The translations under genes were made by a program, and so were the position numbers. This document shows positions 45,886 through 57,800 of a stretch of 64,000 nucleotides of DNA, piece after piece. Positions within the stretch are counted from its first letter, which is position 1, and the number at the start of each line of letters is the position of its first letter. The DNA is from Limnoperna fortunei (lineage: Eukaryota > Mollusca > Bivalvia > Mytilida > Modiolidae). Location: the NCBI GenBank assembly GCA_944474755.1, contig OX104111.1, positions 99,552,805 through 99,616,804 of the forward strand, in the 5' to 3' direction. A model generated the notes under the pieces. The model saw nothing but the letters and a program-made list of their open reading frames with translations. It did no database searches and was not told the DNA's origin.

Positions 45886-47440
45886 AAAAATCAACAGGAG
45901 ACAATAAACCTCGTACGAATACTAATTCTTACCGTGGAATTTCATTGGTGTCGTCTATAGATGAAATATTTGAAAAACTTATCGAAATGGAATTTTCCTA
46001 ACCCCCAACAAGTAGTTTACCAGAAAAACTCAGTAAATGCGTCATTCAATCTACAAGAAGTCGTACACCATCATGCAGAACAACAAGGGTCTATTTGTGT
46101 GACACTACTCGACAGTAGTAAGGCGTTCGATACCATACCGCATGACGGACTAATGGTCAAATTATATAAATACGGAGCATGAGGCAAACTCTGGCTTACC
46201 CTTGACAATATGTAACGTGATTTGAGTAGCGCCGTTTGTTGTGGTAATGGCAACTCTGAATGGTTCAGGCTATATCGAGGAATACGCCAAGGCAGTGTGC
46301 TTTCGTCAAAACCTTATCTCTTTTATAAACGATTTAATTGACGAACTTGAAGCAAGTCCGCATGGAGCTTTAATTCATAATCTTAAGGCTTGTTTGCCGG
46401 TCCAAGCTGATTATATTTCCTTAATTTCTACTAGCCGTATGAATGGCCAATATGTGTGGAGTACAGTGACAAATAGAACTTTAGGTTTTCTTCATCAAAG
46501 AGCAGGCTATTACAGTTTGACAAGTCGACCAAAGACAAAGATGTAAAGTTATATAATGAGCCAATTCCATATTCCTCATCTGCAAAGCATGTGGTATACT
46601 GCTTGACACTTCAGACAGCACACATAACAGAACTCCGCAAAAAAAAAAAAACAAACTCCGGTACTAATTGCAAAATGTTATTCTTCTTGGCGTACACCCT
46701 GCAATTATAAACCATATTGTTTGTGCAAAATTTTTAAACCAAATAACCTACTCGAAAACGCTGTATGGGTGTAAACTTTCGGGACAACTATGAAATACAT
46801 AGTATCTAATGATCGAACAGGCTCACCAACATGTTTGCAACAACATCCATGGTCTTCCTATGTGTACTAGAACTGATACATTCCTTTTACATTCCGTTTA
46901 TTAATTGGTTGGAGCAGTATAGATTGAAAATTATGTGAATGAACGCAACCTTATATTTCTAGGTCGTGTGTGTAATTTACCAGAGTTAATATCCTTGAAA
47001 ATTCTGATCCTGCGTGTGTATGATGCAAAATACAATAAAAGCTCTTCCTAAAGGGCTTTGTTACTGACGTTATGAACATTTGATCCAAATATGGATTGAC
47101 CCAATACATTGCTAACTTTTTCAATACATGACTTTTTCCAAGCGCGCTGGCTTGGAAAAAAAAGTTGTGCGCTCTGCTATCAAATCTGTAGAACAAAATG
47201 AGTGGTTAGTGCTCATAATCAGTGACCTGTGATTTTGATGATTTCAAATTGACTCACAAGACAATTACTTCACACCCTGCGTGGACCCCACTAAAAAGTA
47301 TCCGCACCTCAGATTTCAGGCTAACTTTGTCGAGTCAATTTCATGTACGATACGCTCCCATCCGTGATATGCAGAACCGACACCCTATGTGCATTTCTAT
47401 AGAGTCTTATGTAAATTATCCCTCATGATGATGGTCATCT
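45886..47440 (+). mobile_element. non-LTR retrotransposon relic (reverse transcriptase)
   Basis: Broken frames carry a recognisable reverse-transcriptase core: NSYRGISLVSSI, the QVVYQKNSVNASFNLQEVVH region, then VTLLDSSKAFDTIPHDGLM (motif A, with the usual D-x-x-KAFD pattern) and FRLYRGIRQGSVLS (motif B). Motif C (YADD) is decayed; the expected place reads QADYISL. Later blocks LFLGRVCNLPEL and a trailing region to about 47440 fit the C-terminal part. Many stops and frame changes show it is dead. Confidence 0.8.
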
Positions 47441-47499
47441 GAATTTCCAGATTGAACAAAAAGTACACTATGTGTAGGACAATGATGTGATGTGTAACA

Positions 47500-47873
47500 C
47501 AAAGTCATGTGGTGGTGGCCATTTTGAGTTTCTGATTGGCATAAAAAGACATTCACTTAATATATAGAGGACCATCCAAACAGTATTGTTCCCCTGGTTA
47601 ACTAGTTCTAGAGAAAAGCTTTTTTAAAACTTTTTCCAAATAGGGTCCTATGTTAAACTACCGGTAAGTCCTGCAATGGTGCCCATATTGGTTTTCCAAT
47701 TGGAAAAAACACAAACTTGTAAAGGTCTATCCAATAAACATTGTGAGTATGTTTGGTTTCATTTAGCCTAGTGGTTTCAGATAAGTGTGAAAAGTTTACA
47801 GACATAGCCCCTGTCACTGAAGCATGCAAACTGATGACTCACCTGGCCCAAAGGATCAGGTGAGTTAAACATT
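47500..47873 (+). mobile_element. GCTCACCTGA-hairpin repeat, 5'-truncated copy
   Basis: Shares units with 50136-51349: GAGGACCATCCAAACAGTAT, ATAGGGTCCTATGTTAAACT, GTGGTGGCCATTTTGAG. It ends with the same hairpin, ACTCACCTGGCCCAAAGGAT then CAGGTGAGTTAAA. Only about two internal units remain. Confidence 0.85.
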
Positions 47874-48740
47874 AAGAATGTTCATCCACAAATTGTCTAA
47901 GAAACCTATGTTAGTCTACCAGGAGGCAACAGTCTGGATGTCTAGCATCCAAAAAGGAGGGTGGGGCATAATGATATTATACAATGGTAGCTGGTTTAAA
48001 ATGTTTAATGATATATATACAAATAAAATGTATTAGTTTCAATTTACAAATAAAAATAATTTATTATGTACACTAAATAAAAATATGTACAGTCTGAACA
48101 TTAAAATAGGAATCCTGGACTTCACAATAAAGTCAGAACACCAATCTAAACAGGCTCTTCCAACTTATTTTTTATAAAATGCAGATTTTAAAATGGGTAC
48201 ATAAACATAGTAACCATGACATTTTATGTCTACTAAATGATTGTGTCGTAAAATTTACCTACAACTTACTTATTTTAAACACAAGATATTGTAAGATAAT
48301 ATTTTTTCACACTGTCCTACAAATTCTAGATATAAAAGTTATCAACTTTCATTTTTTTTATAACTGTCCTGTTTATTTTATTGTTTATTTGAAGACATCA
48401 TAATATTAGTAACAGAACTTTACAGAGATAATATTGTTTATCAGTAAATAATACTTACCGAGTAGGTTTGTTTGTAATTAATTACGTTTTTCAAAACTTT
48501 AGGTATTAATCATAATTATATTAAAATAACAGAGAACAGCTAATGAAAGACAGAAGCTTTGCTTGTATTGTTTATCACAAAATCAAATTACATTCTTGTC
48601 TGTTATATAGAAAAATGCCTGGGTTTTATGAATTCTTGAACCATAGTCTAAATTTTAACCAACACTATTCCGATCATCTTTAGAATTTCCAGATCAGTAA
48701 AATACTAATGAGATTACATGACAGCCCTGTATTGGTAGAA
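47874..48740 (-). other. probable 3' untranslated region of POC1
   Basis: Follows the POC1 stop at 48741 on the minus strand. An AATAAA on the minus strand near 48058-48065 could end the transcript, giving a 3' UTR of about 680 bases. A short open frame at 48179-48403 is not supported. Confidence 0.4.
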
Positions 48741-48845
48741 CTAGTCTGTAGGCCGAATTTGTAATGTAATTTTCTGTTGATTGTCCAAACATTCACGTAG
48801 CTTGTTTTCTGTCATTGTCAATCTTTGTTCCAGTAATGAAACCGT
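48741..48845 (-). CDS. POC1: POC1 terminal exon
   Basis: The acceptor TATTTTGTAG precedes ACGGTTTCAT. 34 codons, [19 protein letters not shown] and on to RPTD, then TAG. The heptad-like LEQRLxxxENKL continues the coiled coil. Confidence 0.93.
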   Translation of the reverse strand, partial: TVSLLEQRLTMTENKLRECLDNQQKITLQIRPTD

Positions 48846-51800
48846 CTACAAAATAAAATAGCTTTGTTATTAACCAAATACTAAAAATCAATACAGAAAA
48901 CTAGAATTTAAACAGATTTCCTTAGAGGTTATTCATTCTAAAACCAATTACTAAGTAAATATCTGCAGTATTCCAATGAATGAAGTGTTATTTATTTGCT
49001 AGAAAAGGAAATTAAATACATGGTTTTAATATAAATAATTAACACTTAATTTTGAGTTGTTTAAATTTACTGATAAGAAACAGAACTTTTAAATAGAAAG
49101 ACTGGGGTATTATCACTGTTTGGAATCAATACAAAAGTCTGGAAACCTTGAAGAAAGCTCTGCAAAAATTATATCCATATAAATTACCATTAAAATCGGC
49201 TCATTTTGGAAGAATATTGGTAACTTATCAATACAACGATTTATTTAAGCTCAAATCAGGTATGGCCACAGATATTTGATATACAAATTTACAAGTCAAA
49301 AACTGTATTTCCAATAGCTAGTCCGAGAATCCTCTTCCATCCTTTGTAGACTTTGACAGGAGCGTGGGACACACCCATCAAGGCCTAAAAAGCATTGGAT
49401 GGCAGAGGATTCTCTAACTAGACAATAAGAAGCGACAAAAACAGTGAAAATTACAAATGGGCAGACAACTAATCCCAAAATAAGTGGACTACTTCCTTTT
49501 TTAATTTTCTGGTTTGATAAACCTGCCAAAACTATTATTTTCAGAAGTTTAGTAATGGCCACATCAAACATTCATTTACTGATATTGTCACACAGGAAGT
49601 TTGCTAGACCTTCCAAGTATGAAATTAGTCTCAATGGAAACTTTCTAGACCTGCCAAGCATGGAACTATTCACAAAGAAAGTTTGCTAGACCTGCCAAGC
49701 ATGTAGTTAGTCTCAAAGGAAGTTTTCTAGAACTTTCAAGCATGGAATCACGGTACTTGGAAAGGAATTTTGCTAGACCTTCTTTCCTTAGAATTAGTCT
49801 CACAGGAAGTTTGCTAGACCTTTTAAGCATGGAACTAGTTGCAACTAGATATCAGTGAGATGGTACCCATCTCTGTGGGCCCTGCGGACCTTAAGGTCAA
49901 GGTCAAAGGTCATCAACCATGGTATGCGACACATCGCCTTGATATTATTTACCCACATTCCAAACATCAAAAGCCTACCTCGAAAGATAAAAGAGTTACA
50001 GCCCGGACATGAATATGTCATTCAGAAAGCAATAATGTTACCTAAGGTCAAAGGTCATCAACCATGGTATGCGACACATCGCCTTGATATTATCTACCCA
50101 CATTCCAAATATCAAAAGCCTACCTCGAAAGATAACCAGAGGCTCTTAAGAGCCTGTATCGCTCACCTGATTTTATAGGCAATAAAGGTTGCATTTCCCT
50201 GATGAAACGAAGTCCTGTAATTTTCAATAATCTTTAAAGAGGACCATCCAAACAATATTGCTAAAAAGTTTTGTTTCCATTGGTTAACTGGTTTTATAGA
50301 GAAGAAGATATTTTTTTAATTTGCCCATAGGGTCCTATATTAAACTAAGTAATCTATGTAATGCTGTGGTGGCATTTTTGATTTTCCTATTGGCATAAAA
50401 AACATAAACTTCACAGAGGACATCCAAACAATATTGCTAGTAAGTTTTGTTTCCATTGGTTAACCAGTTTTAGAGAAGAAGCATTTGAAAAATTTTTCCC
50501 ATATTCCCATATGGTCCTATGTCAAACTAAGTCTTGCGGTGGTGGTCATTTTGATTTTCCAATTGGTTTCAGAAAAGAAACCTTTTTTAACATTTTTCCC
50601 ATAGGGTCCAATGTTAAACCAAGTCCTGCGGTGGCGGACATTTTGAATTTCCGATTGAGATAAAAAACATGAACTTTATAGAGGACCATCCAAACAATAT
50701 TGCTGGAAAGTTTTGCTTCGATTGGTTAACCGGTTTCAGAGAAGAAGCCTTTTTAACTTTTTTCCCATAGGGTCCTATGTTAAACTACGTCCTGAATTGT
50801 TGGCCATTTTGAATTTCCAATTGTCATAAAAAACATAAATTTTATAGAGGACCATCCAAACAATATTGCTAGTAAGTTTTGTTTACATTGGTTAACCAGT
50901 TTCAGAGAAGACACCTTTTTTAACTTTTCCCCATAGGGTCCTATGTTAAACTAAGTCCTGCGGTGGTGGCCATTTTGATTTTCCAATTGGCATAAAAAAA
51001 CATAAACTTTATTAAAGACCATCCAAACAATATTGATAGTAAGTTTTGATTCGATTGGTTAACCGGTTTCAGAGAAGAAGCCCTTTTTAACTTTTTTCCC
51101 ATAGGGTCCAATGTTAAACTAAGTCCTGCGGTGGTGGCCATATTGGTTTTCCAATCCAAATAAAAAACTTTGTAAAGGTCCATCCAATGAACATTATGGC
51201 CAAGTTTGGTTTCAATTGGCCAAGTGGTTTCAGAGAAGAAGATTAAAATGTAAAAAGTTTACAGACGCCGACACACGACGACGACGACGCCGATGGACGC
51301 AAAGTGATAACAATACTGTAGCTCACATGACCCTTTGGGTCAGGTGAGCTAAAAAAGTTACAGTCCGGACATGAATATGTCATTCAGAAAGCAATAATGT
51401 TCAAGGTCAAAGGTCCGCAACCATGGTATGCGACACATCGCCTTGATATTATCTACCCATATTCCAAATATCAGAAGCCTACCTCAAGAGATAAAAAAGT
51501 TACAGCTCGGACAAGATTAATTTCGGACGGATGGACGGACGGACAGACAGACTGATTACTATAGGTGGTCCGCTTCACCTTTTAGTTTATGCATTGAATT
51601 AGTCTCACTAGACCTTTCTTTTTTTTATTATTATTATTTTTTAATATTCAGGATTCTACAAATACCCCTACATCACCACCTGACTAGGGTGTAATGGGGT
51701 GTATATGAGAACAATAAAAGAACCATTACAAGTACAGTCAAACCTCAAAAAGTGGAAGTTTGCGGGACCGTAAAAAATATATCGAGTTATCCGAAGTTCG

Positions 51801-54800
51801 AGTCAACAGAGTTTTGGGTGTGACGACATTTTCATTATGTGATTTTAAAAAAATCTAACGGTATTTATTTCATGTATATTGGTTTCGAACTTAGGCATCG
51901 CTTGTTTTGTCATGGTATTTGTAGCATGCGATATATGAACAGGGATTTTCCTACCTTTTTTCAAATGGGGCCTGGGCCCCTGTTAATTGGGAAAATTACG
52001 GCGTAAATTCCACAATTGGGAAAAGTCTTAAATATGAATAAAGTAAAAACATTGCTTTTAAACATCAATGTTTTTAACGAAAATGTTTCTTGTATGTAAT
52101 TAGTCATGAATGACAAGATGGAATCTATAAGCGTGACCTGAAAACTGACAAATTCAAATCAGTTTTCATAAATATTTTGGAAAAAGTTATCAAAATTTAC
52201 ATATGTAGCCAAGTGTGCTGACATCATACTCAAAGAGAAAAATTTCCATGAATCTTGGTGGAATTAAATAGAAACTGAGTTGCAAACATCAGATTTTACT
52301 TTCACTCTCGTTTGTTCTGGGGTCTTAATAAATGACTGGATAAGAACTAAATCAGATATACAAAACTCTAAAAATGTGCATTGCTTTGGCATTTTAGTTT
52401 ACCCTGATTCGTATGCTAGGGTCGGTAGAGAAGGTTCGGTTGAATGCCGATAATGGATGGGTCTAGAGGTGCAAGAAAACTCATGAATTTCTATTCACAA
52501 AGGCTCTTGTCAATATTTAATTTCGTAAAAAACAAAATTTCCTAGTTTTGATACAATACGTCATCGTTCCACTTCGGTAGTATTTCGCATTGTGTAATGC
52601 CATTTTTGAACGTTAATGCAGGGTCACGCTTCATTCCAAATGTATTCCTCCGACTTATTCATTTCTAGACAAAGCTATTTGAACAAAAAAAAACAGCCCA
52701 TATTACTGGACATCGTAAAAATAAAGTAATTTGTCTTATTTGTGGCATACAATTATCTTTTATATTATTGAACAAAGTTCCACGACTTAACAAATCTCAG
52801 GTTTTTTTTATATCATACCAGAATATGGGTTTGGTATAAAACAAGCAAGCTCTTATATAAAACTGGTTGCCGTTATGACTAAAGATACCGGGAACAGTAA
52901 TTATAAACCAATGTTCGCGAAGTAATCAGATTTTGATTTTGTTTGTAATATTTCGGCTTAGCGTGATTGAATTTTTTTTTAGAAACCGGATTACAAAACC
53001 TCCTGAATTGGGAATTTTCACTTTCATAATTGGGAAAAAATATGGGTTTTTGCCGTTGGGAATGGGGCCGAATATCGGCCCCAAAATAAAGGCAGGAAAA
53101 TCCCTGATGAAGTATTTTAGCCATTCGCATAAATCGACAATAATTATTAAATAGTGTAATCATACTTTATAAACTTTATTACGAAATTATGGAAAAACAT
53201 TTAAAGAAAACACTTATCAACTTACAGTTCGAAAGAACTAATGAAACAACACAAATTGATTTTTACGTAATTGACAACATACAAGTCAACAAATATCACA
53301 GAATGTCTTTAAAGAAACTAAACATGACCACATACATAATTGATCCGATCACAAGAAATTTTCAATAATTATCATTTTTAATTAAACATTACAAAATAAT
53401 TCGGATAGTAATTAGCGGATCATCAATTAACCTTAATAATGCATGTCCTGCCATTGGATTACCAATTCGTTTTATTAAATTGACAATTCAAATTGTAATA
53501 GCCAATCAAAAATCCTGTTTGCTCTATGACAGGTGTTAAAAATAAACAGACACATATTAAGTAACAATACAAAATACAAATGATTTTTTTTCGAGTTTCT
53601 GGGTTTTTTTCTATAAAATATAATTCTAGAGAAATATAACTTATGATTTTAGACTTGAGACCAATTATATCTGGAACATTCTCTTTCAGTTTGCATTTAT
53701 ATATGTTTTGCTTTGTTAATATTAATAATAAGTTTAATATCAGAGGTCCGTTTTCAAAACCAAGCAGAATTTGTTTTTTTGTGTAATTCTAAGTTTCTGA
53801 AACATTTGTTGAGTTGATAAAAAAAAAGTGGTCCATAGAGCAATTGTTTTTGGACAATCAAAGAACAAATGATCTATAGTCTCTTCATCGGCTGTACAAA
53901 ATGTACAAGTATTGTATATACTCACTTTAAATGAAAAGGTTTTGGTAGCAATTATTCCATGTAGTAGCTTATACTGAAAAATTTTTAAGTAAGTGTTTTG
54001 ACAGAATTGTTTTACAATTTTAAAGTGTTTTGTGAGATCTAAGATTTCTCAATTCAGAGACTGTTCCCAAGCATCTATTTTCCAGATTGGGAGTTTGCTA
54101 GACCTGCAAAGAATGGAACTAATCTCAAAGGAATTTTGCTAAACCTTTTAGGAATGGAACTAGTCTCAATGGAAGTTTGCTAGATTCACCAAAAATGGAA
54201 CTAGTCTTCAAAGGATGTTTGCTAGACCTGCAAAGCATGTAAATAGTCCCACTGGAAGTAAGCCTGACCTGCCAAGCATGGAACTAATCTTGAAAAGAAG
54301 TTTGCTAGACCTTCTGAGCATGGAATTAAAGTAAGGTTATTATCAAGGTTTAAACAAATGGACAGGGTCATAACATTCAGTTGTGGGCTATCCTCTGGAC
54401 CAGATATAATAAGCTAGATATAAGGGATGCAGGAGTGTGTCACTTGTCAAACAAAACCGCACGAGATTTTGCAAAAGCTTTCAAAAAGGTTACATTATTT
54501 ACCTGAGTTAACACATCCAATTGACCAACTATTTGTTCCAGTGTGTTTGCCAGCTGTGGTGGTATAGATTTGGCTTCCAACTGCTGTGTTGTAGACCTTG
54601 ATGATTCTGATGTTCTTGTCCTTGCAGAAGCTTCATAGTCTCTGACTGCCTGATCTGCTGAAGTCATCTCAAACTCTTGTGTGATTCCGTTTATGGCAGA
54701 GGACTGAAAATATAAACATTTTTTATTATGGGTATCTTTTCCCTTACCACAAACAACTATCTATTTTCTTTGTGAACATAACTCTAATTTTTATTTATAA

Positions 54801-57800
54801 AATTATTATAATTTAAATATTTTTGTTCTTTTTATATATACAAAACCAACTAGCATTGTTGTTTATGGATTGAAATATAAATGACACTACACGTAAGGAG
54901 AGAAATCATGCTACCAGAATTGTATGACAAATAACATGTGGTTATAAAGTACAAAATGATGAAGATGCCAAACAAGGAATCTCAGCATGCTCTTTCTGGT
55001 GTTATAAATAGTAAATAACTGCAGATGAAGATGCCAAACAAGGAATCTCAGCATGCTCTTTCTGGTGTTATAAATAGTAAATAACTGCAGATGAAGATGC
55101 CAAACAAGGAATCTCAGCATGCTCTTGCTGGTGTTATAAATAGTAAATAATACATGCATGTTCACTTCTTCACAATTTTTTGAAAATTTTCAAATGATGT
55201 GGTGCAGAACAAGGTTGACGTATCTTACATCAAATCATACTGAAACACATTAATGCTGGTAAATTCTCAAGGACAGTCGCCATAAATTGACAAAGACGGT
55301 CATGGGGCATATTATCTAAATTGCTCATTTGTGAAGGCCAGTTGCCTGACCCCTTATGACTTTTACTCAAGATAGAAGAGAAAAACTATGTTTAGTGCTA
55401 CAGAACATTATTCTTGAAGGTATAAGGGTTCTCTACACTTCTAAATCCTTTAGTCCAGCCGTGTAACTCATCTAGACCAATACTCCTTAAGATTATTAAC
55501 ACTGCTCAGTTTTCTAGGCCTCCCTCCTACAGGTAACTCATTAAAACCATTCCTCCTGAAGGCAGACGGAACAAATTATGTACACTACTTAGTACACTAC
55601 TGTCGTAAACTCATCAAGACCAGTAGGAGACAAAGGAAGATCATGGGACACATTATCTATACAGCTAAATCTTTTAGGCAAATGGGACATATAATCAACA
55701 CTGCTGAGTACACAAAACCAGCTGCATAACTTGTCATGACCAGTACTAAGGAGGCAAAAACTAATCTTAAAAGAGAAATTTGTTTACAAGATTCCATCAA
55801 TAATTCAACAAGTTAGTACATCACCAGGAGTGAAAAAGTCCAGTATCACAATCCTGGTAATTACAGTGCTGCATTTTCTAGTTGTTTTGTGAATGTAATA
55901 AATTCAATATTTCCAGTTTATACCATTTATTTAGTTGCAAGCAATGCTGTAGTTTGCTGTTTCTGTTAAAAAATTCTATTTCTCCAGTTAATCTTATAAG
56001 CTGCATTTGACTGCTGCATCATTCAACAGTCATAACACCTATGTACAGCAATTCAAGCATGAATGTACCTTTAATTGTACATTTCTTTTATTTAATTAAT
56101 TCATATTTTGTCATTGTTTAAATCTATTTCGATTCTAATATGTCTAACAAATGTTTTTAAATTTCGATGCGGTTCTAAGAGGACGCTTTCAGTGGTAATA
56201 TTGTTTTTTTGAAACTAATACGATATATCCCAAAACAGTATGTTAAAGCAAATAAAATTGACATAAACATATATTCTCGTCATTTTATTGAATGTACGTA
56301 CCTTTTAAACACAAATATTGAGAAATCTTAATGAAAATGCATTGTTCCAGTTTGGAATTTTCTGTTCAGCGTAATATGAGGTCGGAATTCTAATTGTGAC
56401 GTCATATTAATTTGAATGTAGAATTGTTAAAAAATAATGTATCGGGAGTAGTTTAAATCATATAAATCTCAGAATTCAGACTAAAAATAACTAAATTATT
56501 AACAATAACGATAATTATGGATAACACATAACACATAACACATAACAGCATTTGTAAGTCAGTTTTTACATTTACACAAAACACACAGTTTACACATGTG
56601 TGAAGTAAACTTATTGGAATTTTGACAGGGCTTTGTTTACATAGCTAAAGCAGGACGTCATATTAGAATTGTAATTCTAAAAATTCTCTTTTTGTACAAC
56701 AGTGGCTGATTTGTTTTGTTTTGTTTTTGTTTATTTATAGTTTTTCCATTTAAATTAAAAATATTGTTTTTGGTAAATTGACTCATTAAAACAACTTTGG
56801 AGATACTAATTAAATTGTTATCAATTAAATACATTTGATAAATTATACAATAAAATGTTATCAATGATACCAAAGTGATACAAGGTACCAAACCAGATGC
56901 ACATTTAGTCTAATCAAGACTATCAGTGATGCTAAAACACGAAAAATATTTAAATTCCAAGATGTTGTTGGGCTTTTATCATCAAAATTCCAAATGTTAT
57001 ACAAAATTAGTCTTAGCTTGTCCACCTTGCCAATAGAAAAACTTGAGAATTTAAATTTGAAATAAAAAATACAACAAAGTTCCAGGGAATTAATTTTGCT
57101 ACGCATGACCTGCGTTTTGTCTATTCAAGATTCATCAGAGGCTCTCTACCCAAAAGATTGAAAATGCCAAACACTATATGAATATGAAGAGCATTTAACA
57201 ATAAAACCAAAATATGCAGAACTGGAAACCAAATTATGACTAAGATCAACCTATACCAAATACACACACACAAAATGTATACATGTACAATATATTAGTA
57301 GTTAAAATAGATATATAATGTACACATTAATTTTCTCAAAAATACAAGGAAGTGATCAGTATATATAAATATTAACATACACTAACAGAAATAAATCACT
57401 CTAGTGTTTCTAAAACTATCCATCAAGACATTCTAATGAGATACATACTGGTACATTGAATAAAGAATTAAACTGGATTGAATGTGGTTCCATAATTTTA
57501 CAGGTTTTACAGGAATCTACTAACCCCTGATAATTAGTCAATTTTCTAACTCTGAGTGTAACTAAAATGGAATAAAAATATAATGTTCAGTGCCAATCCC
57601 TAATGAGTTATGTTGCTGTAACTTCAGTGTTTAATTTGTTTCTGTTTCCTAATTGTTATCACTTCCATGTTTGTTAATTTGCATATTATTAAAGCAATTT
57701 CTCAGTCATAACATAAATCAATAACCAGTTTCAATTTAATGATGAAGATTTTCTCTGAAAATACATTCCAACTGAAAGCAAAATAAATGATTTAGTAAGA

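Noticed and set aside
49296..49571. 91-codon minus-strand frame with hydrophobic segments
   Set aside because: It lies inside the last POC1 intron, starts in repeat-like sequence and matches no family.
54911..55165. 84-codon minus-strand frame with three peptide repeats
   Set aside because: It is the translation of the 66-bp tandem repeat; 66 is divisible by three, so the frame stays open by chance.
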